Source: Lasiosphaeris hirsuta
Lineage: Eukaryota > Ascomycota > Sordariomycetes > Sordariales > Lasiosphaeriaceae
Direction of reading: 5' to 3'
DNA: 64,000 bases
Assembly (NCBI GenBank): GCA_030549175.1
Contig: JAUKUA010000005.1
Span: forward strand, 4,092,001-4,156,000
Shown here: piece after piece, positions 22,721 to 32,800 of the stretch
Position numbering within the stretch: the first letter of the stretch is position 1
How the letters are laid out: every line of letters starts with the position of its first letter
The notes under the pieces: model-generated
What the model was told of the DNA's origin: nothing
Seen by the model: only the letters and a program-made list of their open reading frames with translations
The model's database searches: none
Position numbers and translations under genes: made by a program

Positions 22721-23712
22721 CTAGTACTCAGCACCAGTCTGGGGGAACTCGAAGATGACACCACGGCCTGTGAGTCTCTTGTAGACCTCGGAGTAGGTGT
22801 CGAGTCTGTAGTCAACACCGCCACGCTCCTTCTCGTCAAGGATGACCTTGAGGGTCTTGGAGCCGTCCTCCTTGGTGCGGAGACGCTTGCCGACAATCTC
22901 GACGGGGTAGACGAGATCGGTCAGGATGGCATCGTGCACAGCAGTGAGGGTGCGCGAACGGGGGCGCTTCTGCTTGAGGGTGTTGCGCGAGCGGGTGGAG
23001 CGCTTAGGGCGGGGCAAGATGCGGCGCGAAGCGAGGATGAGGACGTGGCGGTCAGAGAACTTCTTCTCCAGCTCGCGGGTCAGGCTAGGGCACTGTCAGC
23101 AACACTTTGATCATCAAGCTGGGGGGGGGGGGGGTTGAGGAGGTACTCACCGCTGCTGGACTCTGTGGAAGCCCTGCAGGGAAGGGACGGGGACAAAGAT
23201 GACGATAGCCTTCTTGCCGTGGCCAACTTCGATCTGTGATCAGATCCAAAGTCAGCATGCGAGCTCCAGGATGACACTGCAATCCATGGACCGCTTCCCG
23301 TCCTATTCCGCGTGCTGTTGTGGTTATTTTGATGTTATGGCCGTTGGGCAGAGCCAAGCAGGCGCCGACACAGCAACTGGTAGCACACTGCTGGCTTGCC
23401 CGCCTTCCAATGTGCAATCAACTGTCCCCAGTCTTGCGACGCTCAACTGACGGCGAGAACACCGGGTTCGCGCTCCCGCTGCCAGTGGAATAGGATTGTC
23501 GGGTGTATGTTCGCAGATTGTGTGGTGTTGGCTGTTCAGTGGGTTCTCACCTCGCGGGCAGAGACGAACTGCAGAGGGCGCAGAGCGGTCTTGAGGTCGG
23601 CCGTGTTGGTCTCGAGCTCGTAAAGTGCGGTGGCAATGCTAGTCTCCAGCTCAGAGGGGTTCTGGCGAGACGGGCTGTTCGCCGCGATCTTGTTGAGAGA
23701 AGGCGCACTCAT
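22721..23712 (-). CDS. rps7: 40S ribosomal protein eS7
   Basis: Exons on the minus strand are 23712-23551, 23233-23151 and 23084-22721 (introns 317 and 66 nt), giving 202 aa, normal for this family. The protein is a component of the small ribosomal subunit. Clear family strings are [58 protein letters not shown] and the C-terminal [15 protein letters not shown] long first intron after about 54 codons is common in fungal ribosomal protein genes. The second intron contains a run of 14 C (sense strand). The ATG is followed by [20 protein letters not shown], typical of fungal S7. The gene shares a 428-nt upstream region with the divergent DUF7704-like gene. Confidence 0.96.
23121..23134. repeat. 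Poly-G, 14 nt, in an eS7 intron
   Basis: Run of G on the plus strand (C on the transcribed sense strand) within the 66-nt second intron of the eS7 gene. Confidence 0.9.
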
Positions 23713-24140
23713 GATGGCGGTTGTCGATGTCCGGTCGGTCGATTGGGGAAGAATGCTTGGGTTCGCGCTGTGGGATCAAGTCCTCGTCGAGGAAAAGGTA
23801 GGGCAGAATTGAATTTTGGCCAAACTGCACTAGGGTTTGCAAGCCCTCAAAATTTGGGGAAATTTCTGTGGTAACGTAAGCAGACATTTTGACGCTAAGC
23901 CCCACAAGTTGCAAAGACAGTGGGCTGCGGCTAAAGAACGGGTAATAGACAATTTTCCCCGAGCTGGCCCAAGCTCCTTTTGAGACGAGCTCTAGGCAAG
24001 ATGTTACACCACCATCAATTTGCACCACTTCTCGAGCACATCACAATTTCGCTGAACTCTCGCCTTCAGTTGCCTCGCCAGTTCACACCGCGTGCCATTG
24101 GACTCCCTCTTTAGGTATTCCAATAGTCAAAACTTCCAGC
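23713..24140. promoter_or_regulatory. Shared upstream region of eS7 and DUF7704-like genes
   Basis: This 428-nt stretch separates two divergent starts and must contain both promoters and 5' leaders. I saw no motif that I can assign with confidence. Expression of the eS7 gene is expected to be strong and growth-linked from general knowledge. Confidence 0.45.
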
Positions 24141-24629
24141 ATGGCTCCCAAGCAAAAGGCTGTGGGAAAATTCGCCCTCCCCTTCATCTACCGGGCTTTT
24201 TTCCTCCTCATCGAGCCAGTCTCGGCCCTTGTTGGCGCATACTTTGCGTATTTCGGACAGCCAAGATATCTCGAGCTCACACACGCCGCATCCGCCCCCT
24301 CGCCAATCCCTCTCGGAACTACCATCGTCATGTCCCAGCTAGCCAACCTCTACCTCTTCTTTGCCATCAACGAAGCTCTCGTTCTACGATCAACCTCCGA
24401 CCTCCGCGTCTGGAAGAGGGTGCTCTTTTGCCTCCTCATCGGCGATCTCGGTCATCTCTATACCGTGCAGGAACTGGGGCCGCAGATATACTGGAGCGTG
24501 ACCCAATGGAACGCGATTGACTGGGGGAACATCCCCTTCGTCTATCTTGGTGCTTTGCTGCGGATTGCCTTTTTGGCCAACGTCGGTCTGGACGTCAAGA
24601 GCACAAAGTCGGTAAAGAAGACTACGTGA
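24141..24629 (+). CDS. DUF7704-like small membrane protein
   Basis: A single exon of 162 aa. About four hydrophobic segments are visible: YRAFFLLIEPVSALVGAYFA, VMSQLANLYLFFAINEALVL, VLFCLLIGDLGHLY, and IPFVYLGALLRIAFLANVGL. The short basic N-terminus (MAPKQKAVGKF) leading into IYRAFFLLIEP and the final KSTKSVKKTT match uncharacterised fungal DUF7704 membrane proteins as I remember them. No function is known. The start has a favourable context (AGCATGG). Confidence 0.8.
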   Translation: MAPKQKAVGKFALPFIYRAFFLLIEPVSALVGAYFAYFGQPRYLELTHAASAPSPIPLGTTIVMSQLANLYLFFAINEALVLRSTSDLRVWKRVLFCLLIGDLGHLYTVQELGPQIYWSVTQWNAIDWGNIPFVYLGALLRIAFLANVGLDVKSTKSVKKTT

Positions 24630-25632
24630 TTGGGTTGAGGCTTGCTGTGTGCCCATTGATGGCAACCCAGGCATCTCGGACTATAACTTCGTCCTGGTAG
24701 GAAGTTCCAATTTGCTGTCTAGCGAGCAAGCACTGCTTCCTCAATGTGCTTCTTTTATCAGGGTGCCTAGGGGCCCTCAACTAGCCGCCGCACTCCGATT
24801 TTCTTCCAAGGTTGCGCAGTCCGTCAGCCCAAGCGTCTCGCCCTACAATGCGAATGGTATTCTTGGCCTGAAGCCGCGATCATCAATCTTAACTCTCAGC
24901 TGTCTATTCAGCATGTTGTGCATTTCTCGGCGAGTGTCGTCTCCAATTCGAACTCCAGTATCTGATTTTACCGATTGCTATCATTGGCGGTTCCCGTTTG
25001 ATGTGAGCGAAGCGTCGCGCTGGATTCGGCGCCCCTGCCGAGCGGCAACTTATTGCATTTGCTCCCGTCTCCGCTTGCTTCGCTCTGGCAAGACAGGCAT
25101 CATAAACGTCTCTGATTCGTGGGAAAACCGGCACTCCCTATGGATTTTCCGCTTGCAGGGGAAGTTCCCCCAGGGCAGAAAGCTGCCATCATCGAATCCC
25201 ACCAGCATGATCTCCAAGACGAGCTGTTGCGGGGCATGGCGGGGTTATAGAAACGGGGGGACGATGCATTCCCGCCTCCAACCCAAACCAGTTCCCGCTC
25301 TCAGCGACAACGGCCGTCGCCCCGCAGAATCCAGCTCGGCCAAGTTGGTGGGAGCGTGGTTTTGAATGGATAATACCCGGCGTAAGGGCTTAGACCGCCC
25401 CTCACAGCCAGTTCCCGATGAAAAGGGGGCTGCTCTGCCGCAAATAAATAGGCAGGGTGCTCCAACAGTCTTGTGCCTCGTTGACAGCGCTCCTGTTTCG
25501 GGTTCACTTTTCACCATTGCTACCTTTTCCGACGTTGTCATATTTAAGACATTCTCCCTGAGTGACTTTTAGTTTCAAGACCACAGCTTTCCCGACTACA
25601 CCCCCTCCCCTATTTTGTTCACAACACGTAAA
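24630..25632. other. Intergenic, nothing recognised
   Basis: About 1 kb. One longer frame (24649-25365, plus) begins at a non-ATG codon and has no domain, so it is not called. The right end contains the promoter of the alcohol dehydrogenase gene, with an AT-rich patch near 25538-25550. Confidence 0.45.
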
Positions 25633-26834
25633 ATGCCGTACCCAGAGCAATTTACGGGCTTCCAGGTCAACGGACCCGACACCTGGCTGGAGTTCCACAA
25701 GAACGAGTTCCAACCGAAGCCATTTGGCGATTACGATGTCGACGTCAAGATCGAGGCTTGCGGCGTTTGCGGTAGCGACGTCCACACCATCAGCGGCGGT
25801 TGGGGCGAGCAAAAGTTCCCTCTCGCTGTCGGGCACGGTACGCCATTCCTGCTCCAACAGCCATTTTGGCATGCCCGGCGCTGACAAAGGCTTTCCAGAG
25901 ATCGTGGGAACGGCAATTCGTGTGGGTCCCAAGGTGACACTAATCAAGGAGGGCGAGCGTGTCGGCGTTGGTGCGCAGAGCTACTCTTGCCTCAACTGCC
26001 GCCAGTGTAAAAACGACAACGAGACATACTGCAAGGACCAATTGGACACATACGGTGCTGTCTGGCCCGATACTGGCATCGTTTCACAGGGTGGATACTC
26101 CTCCCACGTCCGAACCCACGAGCACTGGTACGCTCCCCAGCCGGTGAACACTCTGCCACATCATTGCTGACGCCGTCTTCAGGGTCTTCCCCATCCCCGA
26201 AGCTCTCCCCAGCACCGATGCGGCGCCTATGCTCTGCGCCGGCCTTACCGCCTACTCGCCGCTGGTACGGAACGGATGTGGACCGGGCAGGAAGGTCGGC
26301 ATTGTGGGACTGGGCGGTATCGGGCACTTCGGCGTGCTGTTCGCCAAGGCACTCGGCGCTGAAGTCTGGGCGATCAGCCGGTCGCACGCCAAGGAAGCAG
26401 ACGCGCTCAAGCTAGGCGCCGACGGATTCCTGGCCACGAGCGACAAGGACTGGAACGTACCACACGCCATGACGTTCGACCTGATCATCAACACGGCTAA
26501 CAGCTTCGAGGGCTTCGACCTCGACGCGTACTTGAGCCTGCTCGACGTCCACGCCAAGTGGGTCAGTGTCGGGCTACCCGAGGGCGAGGAGGGCATCAAG
26601 ATCCGCAACCAGACGTTCCTCTCCAACGGGTGCTTCTTTGGCAGCTCGCATCTCGGCAGCAGACGCGAGACGCTCGAGATGTTGCAGCTCGCTGCGGACA
26701 AGGGCATCAAGCCGTGGGTAGAGCAGGTTCCTATCAGCGATAAGAATCTGGCAGACACTCTGACAAGGTTGCACGCGAACGATGTGCATTACCGGTTTTG
26801 CATGACGAACTATGCAGATCAGTTTGGGGCTTAG
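25633..26834 (+). CDS. NADP-dependent zinc alcohol dehydrogenase (ADH6/cinnamyl-alcohol dehydrogenase type)
   Basis: Exons are 25633-25837, 25899-26127 and 26183-26834 (introns 61 and 55 nt), giving 361 aa, the usual size for the medium-chain family. It would reduce aldehydes or oxidise alcohols with NADP(H). The catalytic-zinc ligands are visible in CGVCGSDVH (Cys46) and GHE (His68-Glu69, across the first splice). The structural-zinc motif C-x2-C-x2-C-x7-C is CLNCRQCKNDNETYC. The dinucleotide loop is VGIVGLGGIGHFGV. The segment GGYSSHVRTHEHW runs across the second splice into VFPIPE, as expected in this subfamily, which supports both junctions. The exact substrate is unknown. Confidence 0.93.
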
Positions 26835-27195
26835 GCTTTATAGCAACTAGGCAACGAGCATGGTAGCGATGACAATAAACCACCACTAGCACCATTCGCA
26901 CTATGAGAGCTGGAAAACCGGATGCCCATGATTGAAGATTATACCTTGAAATATTGGCCTGATCAGATCATTTGAAAACTAACAGATAATCAGCGTGATA
27001 TAAGTTGGACGACGAAAAGATAGATGAACCCAATCTCATCTAAGAATGGTCCCTCCAAGGCGGGAAGAAAATTGGCACGTCTCCGAGTTCCTGCAGCTTG
27101 GGGGAAACAAGCTTCTCCAGACAAACTACCCGCCTCTCCACATCCCGTATAATACTAAAGACTAGATAGCCCACCATAATATATCGCAGGTTCGC
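26835..27195. other. Intergenic, AT-richer, nothing recognised
   Basis: The downstream region of the alcohol dehydrogenase gene and the 3' side of the decayed gene to the right. No open frame of interest. Confidence 0.45.
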
Positions 27196-28440
27196 TTAGG
27201 CGTCTGCAAAGCGCTCCGCTATATCATACAAGCCCCGGTCACGAACTTTAAGAGTGTCGCAGCCAAAGATACCCTGAACCTGGATATACAACGCCTCCAG
27301 TGCCGTGAGCTTCTAGATGTACGGTGAGAGCGATCCAGTGTAGCCGTCAGACGTCTGCCAAAAGTACGTGCCACAGTAGATGACCCGCAGGCCCTGGAGC
27401 GTCGACCCGGCCTTCTCGACGAGAAGACGGAAGACGATGTGAAACAAGCTGCGGGCGCGCAGGGCCCATATGTCAACCTCAACCGTCCGGAGGAGATACG
27501 GCGAGTCCGAGGTCAGCAGGATGTTGTCGTTGGCCCCGGCCTCGAACCAGCCATGTCCCAGGCGCTTTTCGTAGCGTTCATATTCAAACTTTGTTTCCAG
27601 CACTGAGTATCCGAGGACTAGCGTACGCAGACGGAGTGACCTCATACCATCGCCACCAGTCTTTTGCGCATAGCTGCTGATGAGGTCGCGCCAACATGTG
27701 TTCTAAGGGCCTGGGTCTGAATTGAAGTCCACCATGGGAAAGAACGCAATGTCCAAGGTCTTGAGGTTCGGTGACCTCGCAAAAAGGCTTCCAACTGCCT
27801 CGCGGTACAATTCCCAGCGCATCGTATGAAATCCGTGTAGGGTGAGTGCTGTCAGGTTCTCTAACCGCAACAGGGTTTCGAAGTGGGCATCTTCGGTCCA
27901 TGCAACGAGAGCTAGATGCAGACCTTGATATTTGGGCAATCGTCGGCGAGGTGATTTAGAGTTTCTGGCCTGAATGGTTGATAACCTCTGCACTGTGATT
28001 TAGCCTGCGATGAGTGCTTAGAGATGATGTGCTGGGACCTACCGTAGCCTGAAGCTCGTCAGGTTTGGGAGACGTTGTAGAATTGGCAGAATCTGTTCTT
28101 CTTCTGAGACATCCCGCACACGCTCCCGTGTGATGCGTAACGAGCGATCATCATCAAAACAGCCGTGAGTGGTTAGCCATGTATTGAAATCAGTCTTAAA
28201 GCGACTGATAGGGATGTCCAACTGGTACAGGATCGGTGTGAAAGCGCTGTGGAATGTCCAGCCCGTAAGGTATAGGTTGTATAGACGTTTCTGATCAAGG
28301 TTCTAGGTTGAGTTAGCCTGATTCGAAACACCTTGGTGTGCCGAGAGACTTGCCTGCTCCCCGAAACAACGCTTCAGGTGGATATTGGAGAAGAAGCGGG
28401 TAGTAGCATCGGATGAAATTTTATACCAACACCTCTATAA
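27196..28440 (-). pseudogene. Decayed F-box/LRR-like gene
   Basis: Minus-strand fragments read like a fungal F-box-type protein with leucine-rich segments: DATTRFFSNIHLKRCFGEQ, LYNLYLTGWTFHSAFTPILY, EEEQILPILQRLPNLTSFRL, LLRLENLTALTLHGFHTMRW and SLFARSPNLKTLDIAFFPM, then DGMRSLRLRTLVLGY. The last two blocks lie in one frame but are cut by TAG at 27703-27705. A further TAG at 27313-27315 precedes the final stop at 27196-27198. Joining the part before about 28040 needs an intron and perhaps a frame change. One upstream junction (near 28354) looks like a GC-AG intron (CAG then GCAAGT). No start codon could be assigned. It is most likely a pseudogene; a multi-intron active gene cannot be fully excluded. 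Confidence 0.55.
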
Positions 28441-29051
28441 GATGCTAATGACACTATAAACTTTCAAAGGGAGTCGTAGCCTTGCCAGGGGCTTTGCAGT
28501 TCAAGAGAACTTGAAGGCATCTCGAGTTGTTGGAAGAGGGGTTGTCTCAACCAAAAGCGCTTCCGATTCCTGCAGAGACTTTGTTGCCTTTCCCATCATC
28601 AACCCTTGCACGCTGCGGATAGTACATACCCCCAATAATTTCCACCATCAATTCCTATAACCTTCAATTTCTACATCATCAAGTTCATACCATTTTCCAT
28701 TTCCCCATCACTAGTTGCCAATTTCCCAACTGTATTCCATGATCCTGCATCGACGGCGTGTCGCATTTCTTTTTCTGTCGGCCCCCCGACAGCTCATGTG
28801 ATATCATAAATAGAAGACCAATCCGGCATAGCGAGAGTCAGACATTGGCGTTAGCAGTGGAGCTGAAGCGATCAGCTGATGCGCTAACAGCTCGGACCCC
28901 TAGCCCCTAGCTCCCCTGTTGCCCTGTTTCTGCAGTGCCCAGCGACGGAGCACGCAGACATAAAAGCTTCATGAACCCACTTGTTTTGTCTGCCATGAGC
29001 TCAGACCACGTACCTTAACCCCTCCCTTCTAGCTCCTCACGCTCATTCAAC
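28441..29051. other. Intergenic, AT-richer
   Basis: About 600 nt. It includes repeated CATCAATT/CCATCA-like patches around 28600-28720 and the promoter of the amidotransferase gene. No gene is supported. Confidence 0.45.
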
Positions 29052-29866
29052 ATGAGCGCGCAGCACCCCCGGCCCCTCAACATTGCCATCTTGCTGAACT
29101 CATACCGCTCGCCCTTCATTACCGAGATCCGGGACTCGTATGTACGCTCCCTCGCCGCCATCTCCCCAGAAACAAAACTTTCTTTTTTCTACCCGGCCGA
29201 GCACCCGGCTGGCCACTTTCCCGATCCCGATGCCTTCGACTTGATCGTCATCGGGGGCGGCAACGCCGACCCCCGGAAGAAGCACCAGTGGATCCTCCGC
29301 GTGCACCGCTTCATCCTCGACGTCGTCGCCAACCACCCGCGCAAGAAACTGTGTGGGATATGCTGGGGCCATCAGACCATCTCCATGCTTTTTGGCGCCG
29401 AGGTGGTCGACATGTCGAGTCCAGAGGTGCGTCTCTCCCTCAACCCCCGGCCCGGCCCGTGCCCAGATCGCTAACCTTCCTCTCGCAGCTGGGCGTGACA
29501 GAGGCAAAACTGACCCCGGCCGGCCAGTGCTTCCTTCCCCGTGTTGCCCAGAGCAACAATGGTGTTGTCCGGCTGCAGCAACACCACCGGCGCGCGGTGG
29601 GGACCCGGCCCAACGGGTTTCACGAGCTGCTAGCAGGCCACCAGGCCTTCCTTAGCCACAACAACGCCATCCTCACCTTCCAGGGACACCCTGAAAAGGA
29701 CGCCCGCGCTGCCAAGATGAGGATCCGAGATGCCTCCCGCTGGTTCGGCACCGACATGGCGGACCAGAGAGCCATCACCGACTTGGTTTGCCAAATGGAA
29801 ATGCAGCATGACGGAGCCGTGATCTGGGAGCGTGTGCTGCGGTGGGTGAGGGAAACTGTGGTGTGA
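29052..29866 (+). CDS. Class I glutamine amidotransferase-like protein
   Basis: Exons are 29052-29426 and 29489-29866 (intron 62 nt), giving 250 aa, typical for stand-alone class I GATase proteins of the yeast YLR126C type. The nucleophile elbow is CGICWGHQ with Cys104, and the other triad residues are in GHPEKD (His192, Glu194). The oxyanion-side loop is seen as IVIGGGNADP. The family hydrolyses glutamine or gamma-glutamyl substrates; which substrate applies here cannot be told. The start context (CAACATGAG) is good. The intron splits the protein right after VVDMSSPE and the frame resumes as LGVTEAKL, as in homologues. Confidence 0.92.
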
Positions 29867-32800
29867 GTTGGATAAGGAGAGAACGACTCAACTAGAAGTC
29901 ACGAACAATATCAAAACAGCCTGAAATGTGACCAAGTGTTCAAACAATATTTTTGACTGCAACTCACGAGGACCCGTCGTCAAAGCTGATGCTACGCTGG
30001 CACTGACTCGTTTTGATTGGTAGCTGCGACCACTAGGCGATGAAGAGTCAATGCGAGTAGTACTTTGTGGTACCCGGGTTTAGGCAGAAGGTTAGATTTA
30101 CACTTGTTACTTCTTAGGTCCGCTGAGAACCTAAGGTAAGGAACTTAGCCACTGGATTGTGCTGGCCAGGGTAATTACTCATACGAGTGAATGACACATC
30201 CTATTCAAAACGACCTACCTATGATTGATTTGCGGGATACCCTCTATCACATTTTGCAAACACCACGAGTTGCCGGGAAGCGCGTTGTCCCACAATCTTC
30301 TCCGGTGGCGGCCTTCGTGTCAAGGTGGAAATCTCTCCCGCGGCCTAGCTCTGGCTTGGTTACATGGGGAGTTACACCATGAAGTCCGGGTCTGGCCAGC
30401 AGCGGGAATATATATGAGAGTTGCACTTCTCCAGTACATACTACTAGCATGGTGTGACGGTAAGTCTAGTGGTGCCCCTTGTTCGTGATCAGTACCTAGG
30501 TAGTGAGACGGCAGCAATCAGACGAGAATTGAACCGGAAGTCTGTCAATTTGGGAAACATTGAAGGGGATGATGATACCAGTGCAATTTGGGGCTCACGA
30601 CGTGAGGGTTGACCGCAAAGGAAACATATGAGGGTTTAGAATATCTTTGCTGCTGCGCAGTAAATATGTACCATACACGCCCCCGGGTTGACGGTGCTGA
30701 AGCTTGCAGGTCGCAACGCCAAGTCAAGTTTGTGTTCGATGATGCTTCTCAGTGCCATATGATGCTTTACCCCAAAGCACCTTTTGATCGGTACACGACT
30801 AGGGTCCACGTTAACTTCAGTACCTACCTCACCTATCTTTAGTAATTTGACAGCTGCTGGGTTAGATGCTTGAAATTTCAACATCAACACCTTCAACCCT
30901 CGCTCAGGCATAGCATGATTGGCTGGTACAATTATAAGTGTGACATGACAGAGGTGTTGCTATGTCGCTGAGCTGGCGGGCCTGGACTGCAGCCCCTGCC
31001 GCTACATGCTGGCAATCTATGTACCTAGACGGTCGCCCAGTCATGTTGCGATGCTATTATGAGGGGTAATGACCAAAGGCTTGACGGGCACGAGGGACCA
31101 GAGGAGCGCTATCAGCCGAAGTTGGGCATCAATCTCTGGTTCGCTGCCCGTTCCTCCCCCACGATCAAAATTGAAGCCACAAAGTAAACAATTTGACGAT
31201 AATTTGGCAGCAAACAAATACTAGCAACCCCACACTGTGGAGTTCTACGTGGCAACATGCCTGGAAACGCTACTACTGGTTACGGGGTCATGATATTGGC
31301 CATACTGAACCTTCTAGATACAAAACTTGAATATCAAGGTTGCTTGGCCAGGCGAGCTCGTCGGTTGGACGGTGTGTGCTACCTCACCAAAGACATGCGC
31401 GGTGCAGCAGCCACTGTCTGCGTTGCCTGATATTGTATCACAAGATCTTGATCCGACAGGATATGTTGCACTGGGCTGGTGAGAACAGTGGACCGTCAGT
31501 AGCACCAGGACGAACATGCAACTCGGGTGACGTGAGCTGTGGAGTCTAGGCGGCCACGGAGGCACGACTATCGCCGGGGCTTCCGTGTATTGGTGGTGGA
31601 TTAGGCGGCGGGTTCACCCGTGGCGGCTTGGGGGAGAGGCTCAGGCGCGTTCGCGAAATCGGCGCCTCGTGTGGGCCCACGGTGGCGGCGAGTGAGATGA
31701 CCCGACTCGCAGTGGCTCGGTTTGCTTGGCCAGCATCTCGATGATGCCGGTCGAAAAGTGCATTTTATTGATAGTGTAAGGATGGGGGTGCCAAGCCATG
31801 ACTCGGAGTTTAGACAGTGCGCCGAGGGTGAGTCGCATCCTTTTGTACGGCAACTTGGCATCTGAGCGGTTGATACACCCGAAACTGAGGCTACAAGAGG
31901 AACATGGCGTGCCGTGTCTTGTCGCACGACAGCCCGACCAGGCAAGGCACTTGATGATCTCTTAGATGTTCGGTGGATGTTTTGGAAATGGAGATCGTGT
32001 GGAACCTGTGAACTAACCTCATCTTCGGACTTGCCAGAAAAAGATAATGTTGCAGCGGTAATATAGCTTTGGGGGGTTGCAAAGGCAGTCTGCCGCCGCA
32101 TTTGTCAAAGACGAGGCTGTCGACGAATGTGAGGTTTAGAGTAGCTTTGGTATGAGGGGTTAGGGTACATATCGTTGTAAATGTTGAATTGGGGGGGGGG
32201 GAAGGTATCTGTCGAAACATGGGTACAAAGTACGAGTATGGTATACATACAGGAACCTACCGAACCTACCAAGGTGCTGAAGGCACCTCCTTCTCCTCTC
32301 GCTTCCGGTGGAGGACCCCCCGAGACCCTGGATCGCCGGGGGATTTACAGACGCCTCGTAGATCCCACAGCGGAGGCATTGCTGATAAATTAAAAACATG
32401 CCCTTCCCGCGCCTGTGTGGGATGCCTCTGCCGACGACTGGACAGACCAGCATGGCACGTGTATGGCTGACATCCAAATTGAGGCAGCAGGGTCGCCGCC
32501 CTTTGGACCCGGGTTCCGTCTTAGATAAGAGGGTGGGTGGGTTGGTTCGCCTCTTGTTGAGCCTCTAGCGAATGTGTGAGGGTATTGGCTATAACATTTG
32601 CTTGGGGATAGAATTCCTTTGCCACTGGTCTGTCATGAAGGCCAATCGATGCGGGTCAGCAGCATGGGCCGAGGTGCGGGCAGGGGGGTGCGCATTGTTA
32701 CGACATGCATCATACCTGTGAGGGTAGCAAATTGGGCGAGTCGAGGTAGCGAAGAGGAAGAAAAGCCGTGTCGCGAGGCTCTAGTGTAATTCTTGTGCTT

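Noticed and set aside
24649..25365. 238-codon plus-strand frame
   Set aside because: Non-ATG start and random-looking composition with no recognisable domain.
30440..30560. tRNA-like string (GAATTGAACC, reverse of a T-loop)
   Set aside because: The flanking bases cannot form a 5-bp T-stem with a 7-base loop, and no matching A-box or acceptor stem was found; only a loose CAGAC...GTCTG hairpin remains.
31601..32220. Minus-strand frames, one with a gene-like stretch (MPYKRMRLTLGALSKLRVMA)
   Set aside because: Neighbouring frames carry equally plausible pieces, no splice model joins them, and no domain is recognised.
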